NCBI GenBank assembly: GCA_951812775.1
Contig: OX638326.1
Span: 3,049,391 to 3,113,390 of the forward strand
Origin: an uncultured Alphaproteobacteria bacterium
GTDB lineage: Bacteria > Pseudomonadota > Alphaproteobacteria > MPNO01 > UBA2964
Direction: 5' to 3'
Length of the DNA: 64,000 nt
In this document: positions 18,106 through 26,998 of the stretch, one piece after another
Numbering within the stretch: position 1 is the stretch's first letter
How the letters are laid out: each line of letters starts with the position of its first letter
Notes under the pieces: generated by a model
Told to the model about the DNA's origin: nothing
The model's database searches: none
The model's input: only the letters and a program-made list of their open reading frames with translations
Program-made: the position numbers and the translations under genes

Positions 18106-19938
18106 ATGCTGCCTGACAGCCATATTGATGCCATCCCCGCCTCACCACAGGAATTTCTCTCTTCTGTTTTTGGCTATGACAGCTTTCGCGGGCACCAGCA
18201 GGATATTATCGATCATGTAATCGCGGGTGAAAGCTGCGGCGTTCTGATGCCGACGGGCAGTGGCAAGTCACTGTGCTATCAGATTCCGGCGATCTGCCGT
18301 CCGGGGACCGGGATTATTGTTTCGCCGTTGATCGCGTTGATGCAGGACCAGGTCCTTGCTTTACGCGAGCTTGGTGTTCGCGCTGCGGCAATCCATTCCG
18401 GCCTCGAATATACAGAGACATCGCAAGCCCTGGCAGACTTGTGCGCCGGGCGTCTGGACCTGGTGTACGTTGCGCCGGAACGGCTCTTGATGGACAGTTT
18501 TCTTGCGGTCCTCGATGACATCCCTCTAGCCTTATTCGCCATAGACGAAGCCCATTGTATCTCGCAATGGGGTCATGATTTCCGCCCGGAATATCAGGAA
18601 CTGACCCTGCTGCGCACACGCTATCCCTATGTGCCCTGCATTGCGGTCACCGCGACGGCAGATACGCCGACGCGACAGGAAATGATAGAGCGGCTGGAGT
18701 TGCCGAAACTCTTTATCGCCGGATTCGATCGCCCCAACATTGCCTATGATGTGGCGAATAAGGAAAATCCGAGACGACAGTTTCTGGCCTTTCTCAAATT
18801 GCGGGAAGCATCGGAAAGCGGCATTGTCTATTGCCTGTCGCGCCGCAAGGTCGAGGAAACCGCGCAATGGCTCTGCCAGCAGGGTTATAACGCGCTGCCC
18901 TATCACGCACGGCTGGACGCCCAAATCCGCCATCAAAACCAGGAACGGTTCCTGCGCGAGGAAGGCATCATCATGGTGGCGACGATTGCCTTTGGCATGG
19001 GGATTGATAGACCTGATGTACGGTTTGTCGCTCATCTCGATCTGCCGAAGAATATCGAATCCTATTATCAGGAAACCGGGCGTGCCGGACGTGATGGCCT
19101 GCCCGCAATTGCCTGGATGGTCTACGGCCTGCAGGATATCGCCCTGCAACGGCAGATGATTGAGAACGGCGACAGCCCGCCCGACCAGAAACGCATAGAG
19201 CATCAAAAGCTCAGCGCCTTTTTGGGCTATTGCGAAAGTGCGACCTGCCGCCGTCAGGTGCTGCTCACCTATTTTGATGATGAAGCCAGCCCGTGCGGCA
19301 ATTGCGATACCTGCCTGCGCCCGCCCGAAACCATCGATGGCACGGTGGCAGCGCAAAAATTGCTATCCTGTATCTATCGCACCAATCAGATTTTTGGCGG
19401 GGCCTATATTATTGATGTGCTGCTCGGCCGGGAGAATGAGCGCATTCGGAAATTCGGTCATGACAATTTGAGCACCTATGGCATCGGCACCGAACACACA
19501 GCCAAAGAATGGCAAAGCCTGATCCGGCAGATCGTTGCGCGCGGCCTGCTCTTCGTTGACACACAGAACCATGGCGGGCTGAAAATCACCGAAGACGGCG
19601 CGGCATTTTTAAAGACCAAAGAAAGCCTGCAACTTCGCCTTGATCCGAAAACCGTAGGCGGCAGTGCGGGCGGAGGCAGAAGCCGTAAAACCGATCCCGC
19701 TCTGGCGCTTGAAACCGAAGAAGATCAGGCGCTTTTCGCTGATCTTCGGGCTTTACGTCTCTCGATTGCCAAGGAACAGGGCATCCCGCCCTATGTGGTG
19801 TTCCACGATAAAACCCTGATCGACATGACCCTACGCCGCCCGCTCAGCCTGGATGCCATGGCTCAGGTCCCCGGTGTAGGACAATCAAAACTCACCAAAT
19901 ATGGTCAGGTTTTTCTGGAGGCGATAAAGGACGGTTGA
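18106..19938 (+). CDS. recQ: ATP-dependent DNA helicase RecQ
   Basis: RecQ is a 3'-5' SF2 helicase acting in recombination and fork repair. From ATG 18106 it is 610 residues, close to the E. coli length. It shows Walker [13 protein letters not shown] (about 49-60), DEAH with [17 protein letters not shown] and helicase motif [11 protein letters not shown]. The zinc domain is CESATCRRQ...CGNCDTC, followed by an RQC winged helix and a C-terminal HRDC domain ([20 protein letters not shown]). An in-frame TTG at 18025 would add 27 residues not expected for the family. The gene is intact inside a damaged neighbourhood. Confidence 0.95.
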   Translation: MLPDSHIDAIPASPQEFLSSVFGYDSFRGHQQDIIDHVIAGESCGVLMPTGSGKSLCYQIPAICRPGTGIIVSPLIALMQDQVLALRELGVRAAAIHSGLEYTETSQALADLCAGRLDLVYVAPERLLMDSFLAVLDDIPLALFAIDEAHCISQWGHDFRPEYQELTLLRTRYPYVPCIAVTATADTPTRQEMIERLELPKLFIAGFDRPNIAYDVANKENPRRQFLAFLKLREASESGIVYCLSRRKVEETAQWLCQQGYNALPYHARLDAQIRHQNQERFLREEGIIMVATIAFGMGIDRPDVRFVAHLDLPKNIESYYQETGRAGRDGLPAIAWMVYGLQDIALQRQMIENGDSPPDQKRIEHQKLSAFLGYCESATCRRQVLLTYFDDEASPCGNCDTCLRPPETIDGTVAAQKLLSCIYRTNQIFGGAYIIDVLLGRENERIRKFGHDNLSTYGIGTEHTAKEWQSLIRQIVARGLLFVDTQNHGGLKITEDGAAFLKTKESLQLRLDPKTVGGSAGGGRSRKTDPALALETEEDQALFADLRALRLSIAKEQGIPPYVVFHDKTLIDMTLRRPLSLDAMAQVPGVGQSKLTKYGQVFLEAIKDG

Positions 19939-19958
19939 GGGAGGTGTCGGCTTTTAGT

Positions 19959-20614
19959 TCAGGCCGCGCGCTTTCTTCTGAATTGATTGTTCGCTGTAAT
20001 CTCAAAGTCTAATTTATACCGATCTCCCAATTTGTCTTCAAACTGGATTGAAACGTTTAAAGGAAATGTGTCGGAGGTTGAGTATCGGATTTGTTGTCGC
20101 ATGCCGTTAGGCCATCTCGGTTGCGGTTGGCTTTGAGCAGAACCGTTAAGTAATATGCTTACTTCGTTTACCTCCACACCGGTATTCAATATATCCATGT
20201 ATTGGCTCTCACCGCTACGTCCACCGCCATCCGCTACGAAGTTTGGTTGATAGCGTTCCCGTCTCTCTTTTTCTTCGTTTTCTATGATCACTGAGTTTAG
20301 CGAGGCGGGTTCTTCAGCAGCTTTGGCTTGCCTACCAGCATTTTTCGCAAGAGCAGCGGTCTCTTCCACTTGGCGACGTAACTCTTCTTGCTGCAACTTT
20401 AATGCTTCCGTGTTGAGTGCAAGCTCACGACTCTGCTGGAAATAACCAATCACTAGCCACAGCAATGCTAATGGCGCAGTAAGACCAGCAAGAAATCGCC
20501 GAGTTCGTTTAAGGTCATGGAAGCAGCCGCTGACCATTTCGAGTAAATGATCAGTCCAAACCCGATAATCCAGATGGCACTTAAAACAAAGCCAGTTGCG
20601 GTTAGTTTTCTCAT
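19959..20614 (-). pseudogene. Two-span membrane protein with coiled coil, frameshifted
   Basis: From ATG 20614 the reading gives MRKLTATGFVLSAIWIIGFG, then SMTLNELGDFL, and shortly stops. Near 20490 a single missing base (TTG-CTG where TTG-GCTGG is expected) separates it from AGLTAPLALLWLVIGYFQQS, then a coiled coil (TEALKLQQEELRRQVEETAA) and a beta-rich C-terminus. Joined, it matches a widespread family with the signature LNE-x-GDF-AG-x3-PLA-x-LWLV-x-GYFQQ. A longer uninterrupted frame from 20627 exists but its first 43 residues are out of register. Function of the family unknown. Confidence 0.65.
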
Positions 20615-20696
20615 AATTAAACAACATATTTAAAATTTATGATTGATTCGCAAATATAATTAATACGGGTATTTTTACAGAGGCAAGGAATAGAAA

Positions 20697-21077
20697 TTGA
20701 TAAATCATCTAACCTCAATCGGATTGTTCCTCGATATAGCGGGGGTTTGTTTCCTAGCTTTAAGTTTATTTGCAACAACGAATGCTCAATTAAAAAGTCA
20801 ATCAGGAACGTATTGGAATTTTAACGCCGCGGTTCTTAGAACATTGGTTTACCAACGTGTTGATGCCCGAATTGGGTTTCCGATGTTGGTAGTGGGTTTT
20901 CTTCTACAACTCACGAACTCGCTCGGTTATCGCTTAGATGATGATTCAACCGCCGCCGCTTGTTGGACCATTTCAGTAGCAATTGTATTCGGATGCGTTG
21001 TCGCTAGATCCCATTTGGCCAACCTTAGATATTGGATTCTATGGGCAGAAATGTGTGCAGAAGCGAAGAAGAAATAA
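20697..21077 (+). CDS. Small integral membrane protein, unknown function
   Basis: The product is 126 residues and starts at TTG 20697, after AAGGA at 20685-20689. Three hydrophobic segments are visible at about 6-26, 60-74 and 88-104. The loop RTLVYQRVDARIG and the C-terminus AEMCAEAKKK are polar. I do not recognise it. It is divergent from the frameshifted membrane gene at 20614, with which it may have formed a pair. Confidence 0.5.
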   Translation: MINHLTSIGLFLDIAGVCFLALSLFATTNAQLKSQSGTYWNFNAAVLRTLVYQRVDARIGFPMLVVGFLLQLTNSLGYRLDDDSTAAACWTISVAIVFGCVVARSHLANLRYWILWAEMCAEAKKK

Positions 21078-21081
21078 AGGC

Positions 21082-22797
21082 TTACCCCTCTGCTAATATC
21101 GTCCCGGCGACCTTCTCGCCCACCATAATTGTCGGGAAATTGGTGTTTGCACATGGCACAGCCGGCATGATTGAGGCGTCGGCGACGCGTAGCCCTTCAA
21201 CACCGTAGACCTGCGCGGATGGGTCGGTTACCGCACCAGGATCATCGGAGGCGCCCATGCGGTTTGAGCAGGAAGCGTGGAAATGGCCGAGCACGGTTTT
21301 GTGAATCCATTCGGTCATCACGCTGTCATCTCCCAGCACATCATTGACCGAGAGCCCGTCCGAGATGAAGTTGCGGATGATCCAGCGGCGTAGCGGGCCG
21401 GACAGGTCCATCGCTTGGCCGCCGACCCAGGTCTGGAACTTGTTGGCGGTGTTATAGACGGCATAGCGTCGGGCGCGGTCGCTATAGCTGATCGGGAAGA
21501 CATCGTGCAGGGTGTCGCGCAGTTCCGGCATCTCACAAAGTTTTGCCATCATGCGCACCCCGATCTTGAGTCGTTCAAGATCGCGTTCATCGGAACACAT
21601 ATTGAAGTCTACCTCCGGTACGCCCATCGGATCATTGGGGTTCAGTTTCACCTCACCGGTGGAATAGGATTTGTTGACCCACAGCATCATCAGCCCGACC
21701 CGTTCCCCGACGGCATGCCAGAAGGATTTGTTCATCGGGATCATATACATGTCGCCCGCCGGGCAGCCTTCAACACCGGAGGACCAGCGCATCCCGGCAT
21801 ACATTGGCTGCCGCAGATCAGGGGGCAGGCGCGAGTCGGGTTTCATATAGCAGCCGAAATTGACACCTGGATGTTCCATCAGATGTTTGCCGACACCGGC
21901 ACGGTCGGCCACGACATCGATGCCGTATTCCTTCAACTCAGCCGCCGGGCCAATCCCGGAGCGCAGCAGCATGGCCGGTGAATGCAGGGCTCCAGAACTG
22001 ACGACAACCTCGTTGGCTTGAATATCAAACACCTCACCCTGTCGATGTATGCGCACGCCGGTGACCCGCGTACCCTCGAACAGAACTTTCTCTACGCGGG
22101 AGTCGCCAAGGATGTTGAAGTTGGGCCGCGCGCGCACATCCGACGTCAGATAGGCGGTTGCGGTAGAAGTTCGGCGGCCTTCCTGATGGGCGACCGCGAT
22201 CGGGAAATAGCCGTCATCAAAAACCCCGTTTTTGTCTTTCAGGTCTTTCCAGCCTTCTTTGCGGGCGGCTTCAACAAAGCCTTTGGTAAAACCCGGCCAG
22301 CGCTCAGCGGCCAATCGCCGGACGGCCATCGGACCGTCCTTGCCATGCAGCGGCCCGTCAAAATCAACGTCGGTTTCCTGCTTTTTGAAATAAGGCAGGA
22401 CATCGTCCCAGCCCCAGCCTTTTGCACCGCGTTCTTCCCAGCCGTCATAGTCCCATGGCACGCCCCGGATGGAGATCATGCCGTTGACCGAGGAGCCACC
22501 GCCGATCACCCGCCCCTGTGCATAGCGAACACGCTTGCGATTGTCGGGCGCGTTGCCCGGGCGCGGCCCCCAAGCAACCGATTGCCCGACCCAGGTAAAG
22601 CGCGGGTTGCTGTGGGCCGACCCGGCGAAAGTGTCACGGATTTCGGCAGGTTCCGTGCCCGGTACAAAATCCTCTCCGGCTTCGAGCAGGAGAACGTTGT
22701 TGGAGGAGCGTTCGCTCAAACGGCTTGCGACGACACATCCCGCTGAGCCGCCACCCACAATCACATAATCGAACTTTTGATTCTCAAACTCAGCCAT
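21082..22797 (-). CDS. GMC-family FAD oxidoreductase (choline dehydrogenase-like)
   Basis: The 571-residue enzyme has the N-terminal ADP-binding site YVIVGGGSAGCVVASRLSE and the GMC signature GRVIGGGSSVNGMISIRG. Near the C-terminus are the catalytic-type His in GHFHASCSNRMG and N-terminal-fold return ANTNFPTIMVGEKVA. GMC enzymes oxidise alcohols such as choline, aryl alcohols or polyethylene glycol. The substrate cannot be read from the sequence. It is divergent from the alpha/beta hydrolase gene at 22930. Confidence 0.9.
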   Translation of the reverse strand: MAEFENQKFDYVIVGGGSAGCVVASRLSERSSNNVLLLEAGEDFVPGTEPAEIRDTFAGSAHSNPRFTWVGQSVAWGPRPGNAPDNRKRVRYAQGRVIGGGSSVNGMISIRGVPWDYDGWEERGAKGWGWDDVLPYFKKQETDVDFDGPLHGKDGPMAVRRLAAERWPGFTKGFVEAARKEGWKDLKDKNGVFDDGYFPIAVAHQEGRRTSTATAYLTSDVRARPNFNILGDSRVEKVLFEGTRVTGVRIHRQGEVFDIQANEVVVSSGALHSPAMLLRSGIGPAAELKEYGIDVVADRAGVGKHLMEHPGVNFGCYMKPDSRLPPDLRQPMYAGMRWSSGVEGCPAGDMYMIPMNKSFWHAVGERVGLMMLWVNKSYSTGEVKLNPNDPMGVPEVDFNMCSDERDLERLKIGVRMMAKLCEMPELRDTLHDVFPISYSDRARRYAVYNTANKFQTWVGGQAMDLSGPLRRWIIRNFISDGLSVNDVLGDDSVMTEWIHKTVLGHFHASCSNRMGASDDPGAVTDPSAQVYGVEGLRVADASIMPAVPCANTNFPTIMVGEKVAGTILAEG

Positions 22798-22929
22798 TAC
22801 CGCCCCGTTCTATATTGATCGCCTGACGGTAGCGCGAAGCGTAGGTTGCGTCCAATCCAGGCATCACCTTGCCGGTAAGGGAGTTCGTGCCTAGGCTGAA
22901 TTCAAATAGGTCCTATCGGGAGAGAAAGA

Positions 22930-23730
22930 ATGGCAGAGCATATTCACGGTCCACTCTATTACGAACGTATGGGCCGCAAGGGGCCGGTGATCGCCTTTGT
23001 GCATCCCAATCCGATGGATCAGTCCTGTTGGCTCTATCAGATGGCGCATTTCTCCAGCTGGTATCGTTGTGTCGGTATCGATATTCCGGGTTACGGACGC
23101 TCGCCGACAGCAGATAAAGGCCTGACGATGGACGACATGGCGGCGGGTTGCTGGGAAGCAGTCGATGATGCGGTGGGCGAGGGGGAAAAGGCTATTGTAG
23201 TGGGCTGTTCTGTTGGCTCAGCGATTGCCCCCTATATGTATCATCAGCGGCCCGAGAAGACGTCCGCCCTGATCTTGTCAGGCACCGGCTACAATCCCGG
23301 CAAGCCCTTCGCCCCCGGGCGGATCGGGCAATATGAGGATAAAGGGGTCGGTTATCGCTGGGAGTATACGTTCCAGGATTTTAGCGCCGCATTTCGCACG
23401 ACGCCGATGGCACATTACTTCGCGGATTTGTTTGCTGAACGCAATGATACGGCTGATGCCCAGACCATTATCTATCAATTCGAAGCGATGATGGAGGAGG
23501 AGTCAGAACACCATCACGCGGGGATCAAATGCCCGACGATTATCCTAACCGGCAGTGAGGATAATTCTCATCAACGATCATTCGCCCTTCAGGAGCGCAT
23601 ACCGGATTGTGAGCTAAAAACACTGCCGGGGGCTGGGCATGCCTGCCAGCTTGAACAACCCTGGCTGTTTGACCGTTTTATGGTTGAGTTTTTGACCAAA
23701 CACGGGCTGCATCCCGCAGCTACCACTTAG
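22930..23730 (+). CDS. Alpha/beta hydrolase
   Basis: The 266-residue protein has the oxyanion region FVHPNPMDQSC (HP in place of HG), the strand GIDIPGYGRSP, the nucleophile elbow GCSVGS with Ser near 97, and the catalytic His in GAGHAC near 241. It belongs to the fold used by meta-cleavage-product hydrolases and lactonases. GGGAGAGAAAG precedes the ATG. The neighbouring Rieske and GMC genes suggest a role in aromatic or cyclic compound degradation, which is inference. Confidence 0.85.
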   Translation: MAEHIHGPLYYERMGRKGPVIAFVHPNPMDQSCWLYQMAHFSSWYRCVGIDIPGYGRSPTADKGLTMDDMAAGCWEAVDDAVGEGEKAIVVGCSVGSAIAPYMYHQRPEKTSALILSGTGYNPGKPFAPGRIGQYEDKGVGYRWEYTFQDFSAAFRTTPMAHYFADLFAERNDTADAQTIIYQFEAMMEEESEHHHAGIKCPTIILTGSEDNSHQRSFALQERIPDCELKTLPGAGHACQLEQPWLFDRFMVEFLTKHGLHPAATT

Positions 23731-23786
23731 GTTCTCTTGTTCGGCAATATTTTGCAGACCGACATGCTGTGGCCGCGGCGTACTGA

Positions 23787-24961
23787 CTAACTTGGCCCAA
23801 CTACTTCATTGCCGGATGGAATAACAACGACTTGATCCTGCGGCGTTCGGGCAATGCCGGGCGGGTCTTCGCCGCGTTCCATTGCGTCGATAGCCTCGCT
23901 GAGCCGTCGCCGGAAGAGGACGACCCCACGATCCGACGTCGCTAAATTTTCCAGCGCGTGCCGGGTGATGGGGCGTTGGCTGACCTGCGCTTCCCAGTCA
24001 TCGGGTTCGCGCTGTTTGGTTTCGTAATCACGGATGACCGGTGCATCTGGTGGCTGAAAAATCTTTTTCTCATGATCAATCAGCTCGACATGAAACCCGA
24101 TGGTGTTCTCGTTATCGATCGGCACCCACCAGCCGACCATGCGGGCGCGTTCAGTCTCGCGATCAGGATCCGTGCCGGTTACCTCGGTCGGCGGTACCGA
24201 ACGCGCGGTGGGGACATAAATTGTCGAGGTCCTGGTTAGTTTGAAGCCGCTATCCAGATCGGTATCCGAATATAGGACACGTGGGTCTTTTTGTGGGCGT
24301 AGTCATATTCGGGTTTTACGGCCATCACGTCAGAGAACTCGAACAAACCCGGATTCCAACCATGCAGAATATTGGTGTGCACGGGGTCCATGGCATTCTC
24401 CTGCAATTGTAGCCAATTGCATTCAGCGACCTCGCCACGGCTATAATTACGATAGGCGAGATACTCGGCATTCTCATCTTCAAGGATATCGTAACGCGGC
24501 AAGAGGGGTTTTTTGTCCAGCGGTCCCATATAGGCAAAGACCAGTCCCTTATATTCCTCGGCCGGATACCAAGGCTGGCGAATTTCATCTTTGTAATTGC
24601 TTTCCTCTGGCTCACCGGGCTGGTCAAGGCACCTGCCTTCTTCGTTATAGAGCCAGCCGTGATAGCAGCAGCGAATGCCGTTCTCCTCGATCCGGCCATA
24701 TTCCAATGAGGTGCCCCGATGGCAACAATGGGCGCCGAGGATGCCGACCTTTCCCGACTTGTCGCGATAGGCGATGATCTCTTCGTCGAGGATTTTGAGG
24801 AATTTTGGGAGGTCAGTCAGTTCTGACGACATACAAACCGGCTGCCAGTAGCGCCGCATCAGCTCGCCCATCGGCGTCCCAAATCCAACATGCGTAAGCC
24901 TTGGATCTTCGTCCGGCACAACTGCGTTCTGCCCATAACCTGAGATGTCGCTATTACTCAT
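23787..24961 (-). pseudogene. Rieske-type ring-hydroxylating oxygenase alpha subunit, frameshifted
   Basis: The N-terminal part has the Rieske 2Fe-2S motif CCHRGTSLEYGRIEENG followed by CCYHGW. The mononuclear iron motif is NAMDPVHTNILH (D-x2-H-x4-H). Near 24270 the reading leaves frame and stops. The next frame continues SDTDLDSGFKLTRTSTIYVP to the C-terminal part WWVPIDNENTIGFHVEL, ending at 23787. A two-base AT gain or one-base loss explains it. Whole, it would be about 390 residues, like phthalate/phenoxybenzoate-type oxygenases. The third of three ATGs (24961) is best spaced from GGGAG. Confidence 0.75.
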
Positions 24962-25063
24962 CATCATCTCCCATGCCGGTCGAATTATTATGGAATACTC
25001 GTTACCAGCTTTAGGAAGGATATGAAGCGGCTCCGCCTAATGACAATGAACCGAGAGTGACAC

Positions 25064-25969
25064 TTATCTGGCCCGTGATGTTACAGCGTTATGAAGTTCT
25101 TCGAGGAATACTTTGCTGGCTGCTGACATGACGACATTTGATCGCGTAATTGCAGCGATGGTCCAGGGTTGAATCGGGGTTTGCAGGTCAATTGGCGTGA
25201 TCGGCCACATTTGTGGGCGGTCAGCGAATATCTGCTTGGGCACCAGGACGATGTAATCGCCTTTTTCCACCAGCGCGAGCGCGCAGGTAGATGAAGTGCA
25301 TTCGATAGTGCTTCGAGGCGGTTCCATGCCGTTGAGGCGAAAAGTTTGTTCATAGACATCCCGGCTTTCGCCACGTCGGCCAAAAACCACCCATTCTTCT
25401 GACAGCAAGTCCTCAAGCCGTAATCCGCGTTTCTTTACCAACGGGTGATCGGCACGCACTGCCGGGGTGAGCACATCCTCGACCAGAACATTAATTTCAA
25501 GGTCACCGACGGCTGGGCGCTCGGGCATCAGGCAGACGGCCACATCTACCTCGCCTGACCTTACCGCCGGAACCACGTGCGGATAGACCAGCTCTTCAAT
25601 ATGCACACTCACCTTTGGTCTGGAGGTTTTTAAATTCAGGATGGCACGCGGCATGAGGTCAATGGCAACGGTCGGGGACGCGCTGACATTGATCTCGCCT
25701 GTTGTCACATCTTCGATGTTTTCAATTTCGTTGATCGCGTTATCCAGCTCGGCCTCAATGACGTGCGCACGTTTGATCAGCGCTTCGCCAGATTGTGTCG
25801 GGATGACGCTGTGGCTGAGGCGATGTAGCAGCTCACATCCCAGCTCCGCCTCCAGCAGTTTTATGCTTTTCGTAATGGCCGGTTGTGATCGGTTGAGATC
25901 GCGGGCGGCTTGTCGCACGCACCCCGTACGTCCAACGGCGACAAGATTTCTGAGTTGGTCGCGCTTCAT
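25064..25969 (-). CDS. LysR-family transcriptional regulator
   Basis: The 301-residue protein has an N-terminal helix-turn-helix (about 1-62: GCVRQAARDLNRSQPAITKS, ELGCELLHR). An effector-binding domain of two alpha/beta lobes follows (VDVAVCLMPERPAV, ADHPLVKKRG). It resembles the aromatic-responsive branch. It is divergent from the extradiol-type gene and probably controls that operon (26099-33197), perhaps also the Rieske gene downstream on its own strand. Complete. Confidence 0.9.
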   Translation of the reverse strand: MKRDQLRNLVAVGRTGCVRQAARDLNRSQPAITKSIKLLEAELGCELLHRLSHSVIPTQSGEALIKRAHVIEAELDNAINEIENIEDVTTGEINVSASPTVAIDLMPRAILNLKTSRPKVSVHIEELVYPHVVPAVRSGEVDVAVCLMPERPAVGDLEINVLVEDVLTPAVRADHPLVKKRGLRLEDLLSEEWVVFGRRGESRDVYEQTFRLNGMEPPRSTIECTSSTCALALVEKGDYIVLVPKQIFADRPQMWPITPIDLQTPIQPWTIAAITRSNVVMSAASKVFLEELHNAVTSRAR

Positions 25970-26012
25970 TTTTGATTACATATAATTATCAATAAATGAA
26001 AAGTTAATATCA

Positions 26013-26039
26013 TGTGGTTCGCACCACAAGCGCTATACT
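26013..26039 (+). promoter_or_regulatory. Dyad and -10-like box between LysR gene and VOC operon
   Basis: A dyad with six-base arms, TGTGGT-TCGC-ACCACA, occupies 26013-26028. TATACT at 26034-26039 could be the -10 box of the plus-strand operon. A palindrome overlapping the -35 region of a divergent promoter is a usual LysR arrangement. This is not proof of binding. Confidence 0.4.
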
Positions 26040-26098
26040 GAGGCAAAAGAGACATAAAATTTCTCGGCGGGGATCGTAAGACAACGTCAGAAAACCAT

Positions 26099-26923
26099 TT
26101 GATCTGGCCAGCACGGCTGCATCATTTTGCTCTAACCAGCGAAGCTCCCGGGGCGATGGCTGATTGGTATGTTCGAGCGATGGGCTACACCAAAGAGGCA
26201 CACGGCGATGGCTGGCTTTTGCATGGCGAAGAGCGTCATCTCATCATATTACCTGGCAAAAAATCCCAGGTTGGCTTCTCTTCCTATGCCGTCACGGACG
26301 TAGATCATCTAGAAGACGTTTCAGAGAAAATCTCCGCAGCAGGATGTGGTGTCACCCAATTTGATACGCCTCTATTCGAGGATGGCGCGATTTCGATCTC
26401 TGATCACGATGGCAATGTTTTTGTGTTCGGGATTCCTAAAAAGACCAGCTCAGGCAATGACGCTTTGCCCGGTCGGTTGCAGCATATCGTATTTGCGACC
26501 ACCCAACTGGCAAAACAGGTCGATTTCTTTACCAGTAAGATCGGCTTTCGGAAATCGGATACGGTACTGGCTTCCGATCAAGACCCGACAGCATGTTTCA
26601 TGCGATCTGATCCAGAGCATCACAGCCTCGGTCTGTTTCGAGCAGCGGAAGCGCGGCTGGATCATTTCTGTTTTGAGAGCACCTGCTGGAATGATATCCG
26701 TGACTGGGGCGACCATTTTTCCGAGCAGCGCATTCCGATTGTCTGGGGGGCGGGACGTCATGGCGCTGGCAATAACCTGTTTATCTTTGTTGAGGACCCC
26801 GACGGCAATAAAGTCGAAATCTCGGCAGAGATTGAATTGATGACATGGGAACAAGAACCGCGTGAATGGCCCCATGAGGAACGCACCCTGAACCTCTGGG
26901 GAACGGCCTGGTTGCGATCTTGA
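26099..26923 (+). CDS. VOC-superfamily extradiol-dioxygenase-like protein
   Basis: The two-domain VOC protein resembles type I extradiol dioxygenases (BphC/catechol 2,3-dioxygenase). Candidate metal ligands are His in LQHIVF and LDHFCFE and Glu in DPDGNKVEISAE, in the C-terminal module. The only start codon in frame is TTG 26099, with no ribosome-binding site. Upstream codons from 26078 read (K)TTSENHLIWPARLHHF after a GGGGAT, as if an ATG at 26078 had become AAG. Expression may be impaired. First gene of the LysR-divergent operon, 75 bases before the molybdopterin gene. Confidence 0.75.
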   Translation: MIWPARLHHFALTSEAPGAMADWYVRAMGYTKEAHGDGWLLHGEERHLIILPGKKSQVGFSSYAVTDVDHLEDVSEKISAAGCGVTQFDTPLFEDGAISISDHDGNVFVFGIPKKTSSGNDALPGRLQHIVFATTQLAKQVDFFTSKIGFRKSDTVLASDQDPTACFMRSDPEHHSLGLFRAAEARLDHFCFESTCWNDIRDWGDHFSEQRIPIVWGAGRHGAGNNLFIFVEDPDGNKVEISAEIELMTWEQEPREWPHEERTLNLWGTAWLRS

Positions 26924-26998
26924 AAATAAAGGTCTGAAATCGTTTTGAATTAGTCGCCGCTGCTTGCTCTTGGGGCGGCGAGAACTGAGGAGCTTATC

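Noticed and set aside
18532-19356. 274-codon frame antisense to recQ
   Set aside because: Shadow of the intact recQ gene; no ribosome-binding site or domain.
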